Source of the DNA: JAGNDO01 sp963704975
Lineage (GTDB): Bacteria > Chloroflexota > Anaerolineae > Caldilineales > Caldilineaceae
Assembly (NCBI GenBank): GCA_963704975.1
Contig: CAVPIK010000014.1
Location: forward strand, 1 to 64,000
Reading direction: 5' to 3'
DNA length: 64,000 nt
The notes under the pieces are model-generated. The model was given only the letters and a program-made list of their open reading frames with translations, ran no database searches and was not told the DNA's origin. Below are positions 1 to 8,761 of the stretch, piece after piece. The translations under genes and the position numbers were made by a program. Numbering within the stretch: the first letter of the stretch is position 1; each line of letters opens with the position of its first letter.

Positions 1-17
1 CTTACATTGAGTTGACC
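1..17. repeat. Left inverted terminal site of recombinase element
   Basis: The first 17 bases are the reverse complement, with one mismatch, of 2029-2045 downstream of the recombinase. Sixteen of the 17 also match 2007-2022. The core shared by all copies reads ttacattgagttga in this orientation. The window begins exactly here, so further copies may lie to the left. The site is probably an end or a recombinase-binding site of a mobile element. Confidence 0.6.
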
Positions 18-54
18 CCAAAAAGGAGTACAATGGACTCCAAAGGAGGTCAAC
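11..54 (+). promoter_or_regulatory. Nested palindrome covering the recombinase ribosome binding site
   Basis: An outer inverted repeat (gttgacc at 11-17, ggtcaac at 48-54) encloses an inner one (ggagt at 25-29, actcc at 37-41). The ribosome binding site AAAGGAGG at 42-49 overlaps the right outer arm and sits 6 bases before the ATG at 56. A protein bound here, or the folded RNA, would block translation of the recombinase. Autoregulation is an inference. Confidence 0.45.
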
Positions 55-55
55 C

Positions 56-2022
56 ATGGACAATCGAGACGTGTACGCCCAGTTTAAGGCATATTTGCAT
101 CGGCGCTACAAGGACCGCAGCACGCCCCAGCACTATTTGAGCGATTTAACGATATTTCTGGATACGGTAGGTCAAAAGGTAGTAGACCAGATAACCAGCC
201 AGGACGTGGACTTTTTCGTTGCTCAACAGCAGGAACAGGGCATGAGCGCAGCGACGATAAAGCGGCGATTGGCCGCTTTGCACACATTTTTTGAGTTTCT
301 GGCCATGCTGGAACCGGAGACGAGTCAAGCCAACCCGATCAATTGGCGCCGACACAGTCCCAAGCAAGCACAACCTGTCCCTCGAGATGCATCGGATGCG
401 GCCGTGACTGCCCTGTTCGATCAGATCGCAGACCCACGGGACCAAGCCATTTTTGGCCTAATGGTCGGGGCTGGGCTACGGGTGGGCGAAGTCGCCAGCC
501 TGGAAACAGGTAATGTGCATCCGCCATCAAGCCCCAATCAACTTGCCAAACTGATCGTGCAGGGCAAAGGCCGGAAGGAACGAGTCGTTTGGCTAACGCC
601 CCTCTGGTATGGAAAGCTGGCCATCTATCAGGGAGTTCGTCCCAAAAGTACAGACCCTTATCTCTTTCTCAATCAACGAAACCGTGGGATCAGCGTGAAC
701 GGCATCCAATATCGTCTTCAAACCTATTGTCAGCAAGCGGGCTTGGCCCTGACCTGTCATCAGTTGCGCCACACCTTTGCTCGCCGTCTGGCTAATCAGA
801 AGATGCCGATTGAGAGCATTTCCAAGTTGTTAGGCCATACTCAGGTCGAGACGACCCAACGCTACACGGCGGGGGCCGACCCGGACCTGCAAGCGGAATT
901 TGAAACGGCTATGAGGCAACTCGATTGGGATATCCCGGCAGCTCCTCCTCCATCCGGCTCGACTCAGCCATTTCCGCCTCGGCGACAACTGCATGAGCCG
1001 GATTTAGCCGAACTGGACAGAGCGCTCCATCGGTATGCGGGGTTTCCTGAGTGGCTACGCCAAGTTCTTGATGCCCATCTGCGTCGTCGTTGGCATGACT
1101 GGAAACCTCACATGGCCGTGGCCCATGCCCATCGCACCTCTAGGCAACTTGCCGCCTGCTGGCAGTGGCTTCTCGACACGTTCACCCTCAGCGGATGGGG
1201 GGCGCTGAACCGTACTCAGGTTGAAGCCTGGATCGACCACGAATTGAACCGAGGATTGGCTGTGACCACCGTGAGTCGCAATTTCGACCATCTTTACTCG
1301 GTTTTGAACTTCGTTCGGAATCAGGATACCCCTCTGCAACCACAACTTTTCCGCATAGTCCCCCCGCAGAAGCCGGAGGCCCTGCCTCGTTTTCTGTCAG
1401 ATACCGAATACGCTCAACTGTTGCAGACCGTCCTGACTGAAACCCAGCATGCGCCATCGGACCTCCTGCATCGGACTTGGTTCCTTACCTTGGCCTTTAC
1501 CGGAATCCGTCTCTCTGAGTTGCTCGACTTGCGCCTGAGTGACGTGGACTTGGCCACCCGCCGACTCTTCATCCAGGATGCCAAGAACCGCCAAGGGCGA
1601 GTGGCTTTCTGACCCCCGCCTTGGTTCAACATCTGGACCTTTATTTGACTATTCGTCCTCCTTCCGATACCGACCATCTTTTTGTCACCGCCCAAGGTCA
1701 GCCTCTTACGTCCGCTCCTATCTACTATCGCTGTCGCCAATGGAAGGACATCTGCCATGTACATGTTACCCCCCATCGTTTACGCCATACCTTCGCCACT
1801 CGCCTGATCAATCAGGGGGTGCCTTTAGAATCCATCCGCCGACTCTTGGGACACAAGACTCTCTACATGACTCAACGTTATGCCCGTTTGCACGACTCGA
1901 CTCTCCGTTTGCATTTCGAACAGGCCACCGCCCACATCGAGGGAGTTCTTATTTCGGACTGGCCTACCCAAAACGATTCTTATGTTATTAAAACTGCCGA
2001 ACATATGGTCAACTCAATGTAA
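56..2022 (+). CDS. Tandem double-module tyrosine recombinase, interrupted by a frameshift
   Basis: This gene encodes two complete XerC/XerD-like recombinases fused head to tail. In module 1, a SAM-like core-binding domain (about residues 8-95) is followed by a catalytic domain with Arg142, Lys171-174, His235-x2-Arg238, His261 and nucleophile Tyr270. Module 2 starts near residue 315 and has its own core-binding domain and Arg485. Its HRLRH, LLGH and QRY motifs follow in another frame from 1621. The first frame stops at 1612. Adding back one base near 1609 (a C in ttcctgacc) joins the two halves. This is one of few base losses in the window, so it may be a real mutation. No typical slippery heptamer for -1 frameshifting is visible. 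Flanking inverted sites suggest the gene mobilises its own segment. Confidence 0.8.
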
Positions 2023-2045
2023 ATGAATGTTCAACTCAATGTAAG
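2007..2045. repeat. Right terminal sites of recombinase element, two direct copies
   Basis: Two direct copies of tcaactcaatgtaa (2009-2022 and 2031-2044) lie 22 bases apart just after the recombinase. Both are inverted relative to bases 1-17. A 22-base phase is about two helical turns, which fits side-by-side protein binding. The rest of the gap to 2233 holds a short G/C palindrome (2112-2134) and no gene. Confidence 0.6.
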
Positions 2046-2233
2046 TTAACCGGGCTGAGTTGAGGAATCGACTGGCGAATATCCAACCCGATTCACCGGG
2101 TTTCCCCGACCAGCCGGGGCGCTTCAGCCCCCGGCGGTAGTGATGACCCAAGAATTGCCCTTTGCCTCTTCGATTTGTGGGCAAAGATTATCCCCAAGCT
2201 GAGGGAAGTTGGGGAAGGCACCCCAGTCGAGTC

Positions 2234-2680
2234 TCACCCCATAAAATAAGTCCAGACCAGGGTATAGCTGATGCCGACCAAAGCCCCCACGATCACCTCG
2301 ACCGGCGTGTGGCCGATCAGTTCCTTCAGTTCGGTCTCGGTGATAGGCTGACCGCTGAACAGCTCCCGCAGGATCTGGTTGAGCACCTTGGCCTGTTTGC
2401 CCGCGGCCTGGCGCACGCCCGACGCATCGTACATGACGATAATGGCGAAGATGGCAGACAAGGCAAAGAGGCCGCTGTCCGGGCCAAAGCGCACGGCAAT
2501 GGCCGTGGCCAGACTGGTGACCATGGCCGAGTGGCTGCTGGGCATCCCGCCGGAACGGGTCAGCACCCGCAGATCAAAATCCTTGCGACGCCCCCATTCC
2601 CACAGAAACTTGGCGATCTGTACGCCAAAGGCCGCCGTCAAGGGCAACCATAGGGTCTCGTTGGCCCAAAATTTGCTCAT
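2234..2680 (-). CDS. Divergent PAP2 family (DUF212/YuiD-like) membrane protein
   Basis: A 148-residue protein of the DUF212 family, which is distantly related to PAP2 acid phosphatases and vanadium haloperoxidases. Motifs seen are TRSGGMPSSHSA near residues 41-52, matching the phosphatase SGHS-type signature, and GHTPVEVIVGALVG near residues 121-134. The remainder is hydrophobic and should form four to five membrane helices. Length matches the family (about 140-160). The start is 9 bases after the xseB stop on the same strand, so the two are probably co-transcribed. Substrate is unknown; a role on a membrane phosphate ester is inferred only. Confidence 0.85.
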   Translation of the reverse strand: MSKFWANETLWLPLTAAFGVQIAKFLWEWGRRKDFDLRVLTRSGGMPSSHSAMVTSLATAIAVRFGPDSGLFALSAIFAIIVMYDASGVRQAAGKQAKVLNQILRELFSGQPITETELKELIGHTPVEVIVGALVGISYTLVWTYFMG

Positions 2681-2689
2681 GGCCGACCC

Positions 2690-2980
2690 TTACTCCCCCG
2701 CCCCATCGGACCAATCATCAAACTCGGTCGTCTCATCCCCCGGCTGCCATTGACGCACCCGCAACTCGGCCTCATCCAACTGGGCCGCGCAGATCTTGGC
2801 CAGCCGGGCGCCCTCCTCGTACAGCGCCAGGGACGCTTCCAGGGGCAAATCCCCGCTCTCCAACTGGGCCAGAACCGTCTCCAGCCGAGCATAGGCGGCC
2901 TCATAGGTCGGCGGCGTGTCCGATCCAGAAGTTGAGGGGGAAAGGGGGGCAGTGGTAGGTTGTCTAGACGGCTTTGCCAT
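2690..2980 (-). CDS. xseB: Exodeoxyribonuclease VII small subunit
   Basis: The small subunit of exonuclease VII, which degrades single-stranded DNA from both ends together with XseA. The family motif YEAAYARLETVLAQLESGDL is followed by LEASLALYEEGARLAKIC and a helical stretch ending in acidic residues. A low-complexity Ser/Thr/Pro stretch of about 25 residues precedes the domain. I chose the ATG at 2980 because AGGA lies 5 bases upstream of it; an in-frame ATG at 2992 has no such site. No xseA lies in the window. It is followed closely by the DUF212 gene. Confidence 0.9.
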   Translation of the reverse strand: MAKPSRQPTTAPLSPSTSGSDTPPTYEAAYARLETVLAQLESGDLPLEASLALYEEGARLAKICAAQLDEAELRVRQWQPGDETTEFDDWSDGAGE

Positions 2981-3182
2981 AGGATTCCTCATGGTTCACA
3001 ACCGGGGGGCCAAAGCGCCCCGGCTCATTTTTGGCGCATACGCTCGCTAAGTATAACAGATGGGGGACAGAACCTTGGAATGGTCGCAGAAGGCGCTGCT
3101 TTGGGGGAGGCGTGTCACAGGGCGGAAGGCGGAAAACAGCGCTTCCCCTGGTGCATGACCAAAAAGATCGTGACGGGTATGG

Positions 3183-3261
3183 CCGTTCGCACCAGGGGGT
3201 GCGAACTCCTCCGACGCATTTGGTCATGCCTGGCGGAGTTCGCACCCCCTGGTGCGAACGG
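3183..3261. repeat. Perfect 27-bp inverted repeat with self-palindromic arms
   Basis: Arms at 3183-3209 and 3235-3261 are exact reverse complements around a 25-base loop. Each arm is itself a hairpin (gttcgcaccaggg/ggtgcgaac type). The element sits in the 419-base gap between xseB and the DUF309 gene and has no T-run. A related sequence occurs at 59611-59674. No gene is seen in this gap. Confidence 0.8.
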
Positions 3262-3345
3262 GTCGGCGTCAGGATTTGATGCGAGTTCAGCAATTTGACT
3301 GAATTTGCCGAAGTCCAAACATGAAACGAACTTCTCAAAATATAG

Positions 3346-3372
3346 TTGGTCATGCGTCAGGTGCGCTATACT
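3346..3372 (+). promoter_or_regulatory. Possible promoter of the receiver-DUF309 gene
   Basis: TATACT at 3367-3372 is a good -10 box. TTGGTC at 3346-3351 is a weak -35 with short 15-base spacing. It lies 40 bases before the chosen ATG. Confidence 0.3.
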
Positions 3373-3411
3373 ATGCACAATTGCCTGCCCAGCCCACCCA
3401 AAGGAGTCCCA

Positions 3412-4275
3412 ATGTTCCCGCAATTCCCATCCTCGCCCCCCTCGCCATCCCCCGCCGATTCGGCGAATCCAACCGTCGTGATTTTGGCCGACGACCTCTT
3501 CTTCATCACCCGGCTGATGGATGTGGTGACCGCCCAAGGCGGCCAACCCGTGGTGGTGGAGAGCGCCGACGCCCTGGTCGAAGCCGTGGACAGCCGGGAT
3601 CCCGTGCTGATCCTGTTGGATCTGAAGACGCCGGGGGATTGGCAGACCGCCATCCGCACCCTCAAAACCCGCCCCCACACCCGGCAGATCCCCCTCTACG
3701 CCTTTGGCAGCCATGTGGACACGGAGACCCTGAAACTGGCCCGCCAAGCCGGGGCCGACCACGCCTGGGCCCGCAGCAAGATGATGGAGGAATTGGTGGG
3801 GCTGGTGGGGCGGCACATCACGCCGCCCATCCACTACCCGGCGGGCTGGGATGACGTCCTGAGCGAACAGGCCTTGGCCGGTGTGCGGGCTTTCAATGCC
3901 GGGGAATATTGGGAACAGCACGAAGAGTTCGAGGCGGCATGGCTGGCCGAAGCGCGGCCCATCCGGGAGATGTACCAGGGGATTTTGCAGGTCGGCGTGG
4001 CCTTTTTGCTGATCCAGCGGGGAAAATGGGCCGGGGCCATCAAAATGTTCCGCCGGGGCCTGCCCCGCCTGCGGGGACTCCCCGACATCTGCCAGGGCAT
4101 CCACATCGCCCCTCTGCGCCAAGAAGCCGAGGCCATCCACCGGGAGATCACCGCCCTGGGCAGCGAAGGATTGGACCGCTTCGACCAAAAAAACTTCCCA
4201 AAAATCGAGATGGATGGTGAGCACAAAGTATACAAAGAACACAGATACAAAGAAAGATGTGATTTTTCTTTGTGA
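3412..4275 (+). CDS. Receiver-like domain fused to DUF309
   Basis: A 287-residue, two-domain protein. Residues about 20-130 resemble a CheY-type receiver: TVVILADD supplies the acidic pair and LILLDLKTPGDW the phospho-acceptor aspartate, but the usual Thr and Lys positions are poorly kept. Residues about 150-260 are DUF309, with the HEEFEAAW motif and two further helices typical of that helical bundle. DUF309 proteins usually stand alone and their function is unknown. The ATG at 3412 follows AAAGGAG at 3400-3406; an earlier in-frame GTG-type start lacks such a site. The last about 15 codons (HKVYKEHRYKE) are encoded by a tandem-oligomer inverted repeat (4217-4300), so this tail is probably not ancestral. 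Confidence 0.75.
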   Translation: MFPQFPSSPPSPSPADSANPTVVILADDLFFITRLMDVVTAQGGQPVVVESADALVEAVDSRDPVLILLDLKTPGDWQTAIRTLKTRPHTRQIPLYAFGSHVDTETLKLARQAGADHAWARSKMMEELVGLVGRHITPPIHYPAGWDDVLSEQALAGVRAFNAGEYWEQHEEFEAAWLAEARPIREMYQGILQVGVAFLLIQRGKWAGAIKMFRRGLPRLRGLPDICQGIHIAPLRQEAEAIHREITALGSEGLDRFDQKNFPKIEMDGEHKVYKEHRYKERCDFSL

Positions 4276-4300
4276 TCTTTGTGATCTTTGTCAAGCTCAC
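4217..4300. repeat. Tandem-oligomer inverted repeat, convergent gene ends
   Basis: Left arm gtgagcacaaagtatacaaag and following units, right arm ctttgtgatctttgtcaagctcac. The unit is roughly acaaag(a/t). It lies between two convergent genes and contains the end of the upstream one. It could act as a two-way terminator. Confidence 0.65.
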
Positions 4301-5058
4301 GCCAACAACGTATACCCGCCGTCAATCTCAATCGTCTGCCCCACGATCATGGCGGCGGCGTCGCTGCACAGCCAGGCGGCCAGATTGCCCACATCTTCCG
4401 GGGTGACCAGGCGACCGGCGGGGGTGTGCTGTTGGGCGTGGGCGATCATCTCGTCTTTGCGGGGGAAGTGGTCCAGGGCCCCGGTGAGGACCACGCCGGG
4501 GCTGATGCAGTTGGCGACGATGCCTTCCGGGGCCAGTTCGATGGCCAGATAGCGGGTGACGGCCTCGATGGCGGCCTTGCTCACCCCCACCACGCTATAT
4601 TCGGGGAAGACCCGGCGGCTGCCGATGCTGGTGACGGAGATGATGCGTCCCCAGCCCTTTTGGCGCATGTAGGGCACGGCGGCCTGGGCCCCAAAGAGGA
4701 TGCTGCGGGCGTTGATGTTCAAGGTCCAATCCCAGGCCTTGGCGTTGATCTCCATGGCCGGTTTGAGGATGCCGCTGGCCGCATTGCCCACAAAGATGTC
4801 CACGCCGCCCAGCTCTGCCGCGGCCTGATCCACCAGCCGACGCACCTCGGCCTCGTCGCCGATGTTGGCCTTGATCACCGTGGCCCGCACGCCCAGATCC
4901 CGCACCATCTGCGCGGTCTCCTCGGCGCTCTCCCGGTTGCGGAAAAAGTTGATGGCCACATTGCAGCCCCGCTGGGCCAGCCCCAAGGCAATCCCCCGCC
5001 CAATCCCCCGCCCGCTGCCGGTGATCACCGCGCTCTTGCCTGCCAAATAGTCGTTCAT
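4297..5058 (-). CDS. SDR oxidoreductase, FabL-like enoyl-ACP reductase
   Basis: A 253-residue short-chain dehydrogenase. It has the nucleotide site TGSGRGIGRG (residues about 13-22), the NAASG segment, and an active site built from SVTS with YSVVGVSK: Tyr and Lys are four residues apart only if read Y-x3... as Y-S-V-V-G-V-S-K, the longer spacing typical of enoyl reductases. The stretch ASGILKPAMEINAKAWDWT closely recalls B. subtilis FabL (NADPH enoyl-ACP reductase III), as does the end IRGQTI-like IVGQTIEIDGGYTLL. Reduction of enoyl-ACP in fatty-acid elongation is therefore likely. Other fab genes of the window are 32 kb away. A FabG-like ketoreductase is the alternative. Confidence 0.75.
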   Translation of the reverse strand: MNDYLAGKSAVITGSGRGIGRGIALGLAQRGCNVAINFFRNRESAEETAQMVRDLGVRATVIKANIGDEAEVRRLVDQAAAELGGVDIFVGNAASGILKPAMEINAKAWDWTLNINARSILFGAQAAVPYMRQKGWGRIISVTSIGSRRVFPEYSVVGVSKAAIEAVTRYLAIELAPEGIVANCISPGVVLTGALDHFPRKDEMIAHAQQHTPAGRLVTPEDVGNLAAWLCSDAAAMIVGQTIEIDGGYTLLA

Positions 5059-5072
5059 GGTGCTCCCTTTTT

Positions 5073-5166
5073 ATTTTGGATTTTGGATTGGAGATTTTGG
5101 ATTCCTGGCATTGGCGCAGATGACGACAATCCACAATCCAAATCCGCAATCCAAAATTACCAATCC
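5073..5166. repeat. Tandem-oligomer inverted repeat (ttttggatt family)
   Basis: Left arm copies of attttggatt, right arm copies of aatccaaa(a/t). It lies between two minus-strand genes and overlaps the last codons of the downstream polysaccharide deacetylase gene. Confidence 0.6.
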
Positions 5167-6263
5167 ACCCCCAACAACCGCACCAACTCTTCCGGCGTGG
5201 TCGTGCCGCGCACCCGGACCCGGTGCAGTTGGAAGAGATCGTCGCTGTGGTGGGTGGCCCCTTGGATGGTGGTCAGGCCGAGCCAATAGTTGGCCTCGTG
5301 GAAGATTTGCCGGGTCAGGTCGTCGTATTCCCCGGCGGGATAGCTCATAAAGCGGGGCGGCTCGCCCAGCTCGAATTCGATGGTCTGGCTGCTGCCCAGG
5401 GCCTGCCAGACCAGATAATCCACGTCCTTGTTCTTCAGACTGACATGGTTGCGCCCGTGGGAGCCGATGGTCATGCCAGCGTCCCGCATCTCCCGCACCA
5501 TGTCCCACGAGAGATAGATGGGGCGCTCCTCGTCGATAAAATCCGTGCTGATGAAGAAGGCGGCGATCATGCCGTGTTCTTTGAGCAGGGGGAAGGCGTT
5601 TTCATAGTTGTCCCGATAGCCGTCGTCAAAGGTGATGATCACCGACTTTTCGGGCAGGGGAACGCCCCGGCTCAGGTTCTGCATCAGCAGATCCAGGCCG
5701 ATGGTCGTATACCCGGCGGCTTGGATGGCGTCCAACTGGGCGGCGAAGAGATCCGGCGGCACGGAGAGATCCAGCCGGTAGCGGTCGGCATCCGCCGGGG
5801 GGATGCTCAAATAGTGGTACATGAGGATCGGCACCTGCACGCTGCGCGCCTCCCCGTCCGGCGTGGGGCCGGGGGTGGGTGTGGGCGTTGGGGTCTCCGA
5901 CGGGGTTGCTGTGGGCGTGACCGTGGCCTCGTCGGTGGCCGTGGCGGTCGGGGTGGCGGTCTTTGTCGGCGTGGCCGTGGCCGTGGGCGATGGGGTGGCC
6001 GTGGATGTCGCCGTGGCGGTTGCCGTGGGCGTCACCGTCTCTGTCGCTGTGGGGGTGAGGGTGGGCGTGGCCGTGGCGGTCGGGGTGGCCGTGGCAAAGA
6101 AGCCGCCCAGGAAGGGAATCGGCTGGCCCCCTTGACAACTGCCCAAGATGGCGATGATCAAAAACAGGCCCAGGCTTAACAACACCCGTGCCACTCCGGG
6201 CCCGGGCGTCTGTTTGACGAGGTTGATGGGTCTTGGGGGGCAGGATTCGGGCCATGCGGTCAT
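5157..6263 (-). CDS. Polysaccharide deacetylase lipoprotein with Thr/Pro-rich linker
   Basis: A 368-residue exported protein. A hydrophobic N-terminal segment ends in LGSC, a lipobox. About 90 residues of TATPT-type repeats form an extended linker. Residues about 150-365 are a NodB domain: MYHYLS, the metal/base motif ITFDDGY, GSHGRNH with the metal-binding histidines, and MSYPAGEY. It should remove acetyl groups from a surface polysaccharide or peptidoglycan outside the membrane. The ATG at 6263 is preceded by GGAG 2 bases away; a longer frame from 6326 adds 21 non-signal residues and is less likely. It is transcribed away from the RpiR gene. Confidence 0.85.
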   Translation of the reverse strand: MTAWPESCPPRPINLVKQTPGPGVARVLLSLGLFLIIAILGSCQGGQPIPFLGGFFATATPTATATPTLTPTATETVTPTATATATSTATPSPTATATPTKTATPTATATDEATVTPTATPSETPTPTPTPGPTPDGEARSVQVPILMYHYLSIPPADADRYRLDLSVPPDLFAAQLDAIQAAGYTTIGLDLLMQNLSRGVPLPEKSVIITFDDGYRDNYENAFPLLKEHGMIAAFFISTDFIDEERPIYLSWDMVREMRDAGMTIGSHGRNHVSLKNKDVDYLVWQALGSSQTIEFELGEPPRFMSYPAGEYDDLTRQIFHEANYWLGLTTIQGATHHSDDLFQLHRVRVRGTTTPEELVRLLGVDW

Positions 6264-6461
6264 CGCTCCAACTGGGTGATAGCCAAGCAAAAAAGATCTG
6301 TTCCCAATCGTATCATGGCGACACAATCGCTCCCAAATCCTGGTTTGGACAGGGTGACTTGGGGTGTCAAAAATTCGACCGATTCGGGCAATTTGTGGTT
6401 ATATGTCGGTACGTTCAACGCACACAGTCCGCAGACCGTTCCCTTTGAAGAGGTCAATATC

Positions 6462-7301
6462 ATGGTTCATGATCGTATTCGTGACAGCTATCCCACTTTG
6501 AGCCGCAGCTATCGCAGCGTGGCGGACTACATCGTGATCAACCAGTTTGATGTGGCCTTTATGACCGCCACCCAACTGGCCGCGGCGGTGAAGGTGAACA
6601 CCACGACCGTGGTGCGCTTTGCCCAGGCGTTGGGCTACACAGGCTATCCAGACATGCTGGAGGCCATCCGCCAGCGGGTGCGGGCCGAAGTCCACGCCGC
6701 CCGTGGGGAGCAGCCGGTGGACGGCTCCGCGCCGGGGGCGGAGGCCGAGTCATCGGCCCCGTCCCGTTTTCGCGCCAGGTTGGCGGCGGAGCAGGAGGCT
6801 CTGACCCGTGCTCAGGCCCACGTCCACAACCCGCCCCAGGAGATCGAGGCGGCGGTGGCGCTTCTGGCCGAGGCTGACCGGTTCGTTTTTGTGGCGGAGG
6901 GGGAGGCGATACCTGTGGCCATGCTGGCGGCGCAACAATTGGGGCAATGGGGATTTCCTGCCTCTGTGGCGTCGGGGGATCTCATGCAGCGGGCCACGGC
7001 TTTGGCCCAATTGGCGCCGGGGGATCTGGTGATTGGGCTTGGGACATCTGCCCAGGACGAGGCGACGGCCCGATCCATGCACTTTGCCCGCAGCATTGGC
7101 TGCCCGGTGTTGGCCGTGGTGAACGAGTCGGGCGCCGTCAGCCGGGCCGGGGATCGGGTGATCCACGCGCCGGGCGGGGGAGCTGTCCCCTTGCTGGCGG
7201 TCGTCTCCGCGCTGCTATGGGTGGCCTGTGGGCCGGAAGAGGGTCAAATGGTCGTGGGGCCGGAGGTGGAGCGGGCCTTGCGCTTTTTGGGCGAAGCGTG
7301 A
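6462..7301 (+). CDS. RpiR-family transcriptional regulator
   Basis: A 279-residue regulator of the RpiR type, which commonly controls sugar-phosphate metabolism. Residues about 1-75 form the helix-turn-helix domain (MTATQLAAAVKVNTTTVVRF). Residues about 115-265 are an SIS sugar-phosphate-binding domain with FVAEGEAIPVAMLAAQQL and VIGLGTSAQDEATA. An Ala/Glu-rich linker separates them. The ATG at 6462 follows AAGAGG; the upstream extension from 6276 is not family-like. The 3' end overlaps the convergent glycosyltransferase-like gene by about 58 bases. Its targets are unknown; a sugar importer operon lies 6 kb away. Confidence 0.85.
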   Translation: MVHDRIRDSYPTLSRSYRSVADYIVINQFDVAFMTATQLAAAVKVNTTTVVRFAQALGYTGYPDMLEAIRQRVRAEVHAARGEQPVDGSAPGAEAESSAPSRFRARLAAEQEALTRAQAHVHNPPQEIEAAVALLAEADRFVFVAEGEAIPVAMLAAQQLGQWGFPASVASGDLMQRATALAQLAPGDLVIGLGTSAQDEATARSMHFARSIGCPVLAVVNESGAVSRAGDRVIHAPGGGAVPLLAVVSALLWVACGPEEGQMVVGPEVERALRFLGEA

Positions 7302-8759
7302 GCGAGTGAACCTGTTAAGGTCACTCCTCGTTGGCTGAGCCTGTCGAAGCCAAATACCCCAAAGCAGAGAAAAGCCAGAATATAGCCCAAATAGTTTTCG
7401 TTGAGGAAGCGGCTGGCGAAGAAGAAGATGAGCAGGAAGAGGCCGTAGTGCCAGCAGGCGTTGGCCAGGGTGTTGTGCTGTTGCTGGCGGCGCACAAACC
7501 AGAGCAGGACGGGCAGGGCCATGACCGTTTGCAGGGCCAGGAAGGGCCATTGGCCAAAGCGATTTGCCACCCACCCCAAGGCCAGCACAAAGTTGCTGGC
7601 CCCCCATCCCCAGATCTGATACCCCGTTTCCCCTTGTCCGCTACTCCACCGCCATACATCATCGTAGAGTGCGCCAGCGTCCCAGAGGGCGTAGGGACCG
7701 ACCAGGAGCACGAAGACCAACAAGGCCGGCCACGCCCCCTTGATCATGCCGGGGAGGGATCGGATTAGATCCGCCCAGCCCGTGCCCAGCGAATGGTCTG
7801 GCTTTCTCAACAAAAGCAGACCGAAGAAGGGGGCGAAGAACCAGGCCGTGGGTTTGGCCGCGCAGGCCAGGCCAAAGAGCAGGGCCGCGCCCATCATCCA
7901 CGCCCGGCCGGAGCGATCCTGGGCCATGCGATCTTGGCCAGCTTGCCACGCCACCAGCCCCAGCACGATCCAGGCCAGGATGAAGGAGTCGTTTTGGCCG
8001 TAGATGATATCGGACCCCATGATGGGGTTGAGGCCGAGGAGGGCGACCAGGGCCAGCTTGCGCCGATCTCCCTGCACCAGCCGGGGGGCCAGGGCCAGCA
8101 TGATGGCCAGGAGCAGCAGGTAGACCATGCGTTGATCGTAGAATCCAGCGGCCTGGCCCAAGCAGGTAAAACGGGGCGCTGAAGACGAAGGTCCAGGGCA
8201 GGTAGGGGTAGTGGAAGAGGGCCGTGCGATATTCGCCAAAGCCCCATTCGGCCATGGGGGTGTCGGTGTAGTCCTCTTGATAGGGGTTGCGCCCGGTGAG
8301 GAAGTAGTCGATGACCGATTCGGTCTGGATCACGCCGCCGTCGTGGGCGTAGCTGGCCGGTCCGCTGCCCTGGCGCAGGAGCATCATGCGGGCCGTGGGC
8401 AGGAAGATGGTGGTGGTGAGGATCAGGGCCAGCAGCCCCCATTTGAGTTTGGTTTTGAAGCGGGATGAGGTCAGATCGACGAGCAAGTAGGCCATCAACA
8501 GCCCCAGGCTGAGGGCGATGAGCAGCAGGGCCACGGGTTCGCCAGGGGAGGGGTTGACCTCGCCCATGGCCTGCCAGCCCGCGGGGGAGAGCAGCTTGCC
8601 CAAGATGGGATGGCGCAGCACATCCTGCACCCGGAAGGGCAGCACGGCCTGCTCGGCCAGGCTGTCGATGCGCAGTCGGGCCAGGACCAGCACGGCCAGC
8701 AGCAGGGCATCCCAGCCGGGGCGGGTTTGGGTTGGGGTGCGGGCCGAAGTGTGGGCCAT
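7244..8759 (-). CDS. Polytopic glycosyltransferase-like membrane protein (GT87/mannosyltransferase type), frameshifted
   Basis: An about 505-residue integral membrane protein with roughly ten hydrophobic helices. The long extracytoplasmic loop after the second or third helix and the segment YGQNDSFILAWIVLGL fit the GT-C fold of GT87 or related polyprenyl-phosphate sugar transferases. The frame breaks near 8164: one extra G in the run after FYLLG moves PGRW to QAAGFYDQRM, which continues the helix pattern. It starts 2 bases after the stop of the PQQ-propeller gene, so the two form an operon. The last about 25 residues overlap the RpiR gene and include a common intergenic motif (around 7330). 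Substrate cannot be predicted. Confidence 0.65.
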
Positions 8760-8761
8760 CT

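Noticed and set aside
1601..1620. Programmed -1 frameshift in the recombinase
   Set aside because: No X-XXY-YYZ slippery heptamer or clear downstream stem is present; a lost C explains the break.
1539..1991. 150-codon open frame overlapping the recombinase break
   Set aside because: The second catalytic motifs HRLRH and LLGH are read in the other frame from 1621, so this frame is not used.
3115..4242. 375-codon minus-strand frame opposite the DUF309 gene
   Set aside because: It mirrors the codon pattern of a real plus-strand gene, shows no domain and crosses a palindrome.
5821..6135. Open frame rich in Gly and Val opposite the deacetylase linker (and similar ones near 10172-10531)
   Set aside because: These are antisense shadows of Thr/Pro-rich repeats; they have no start signal or known domain.
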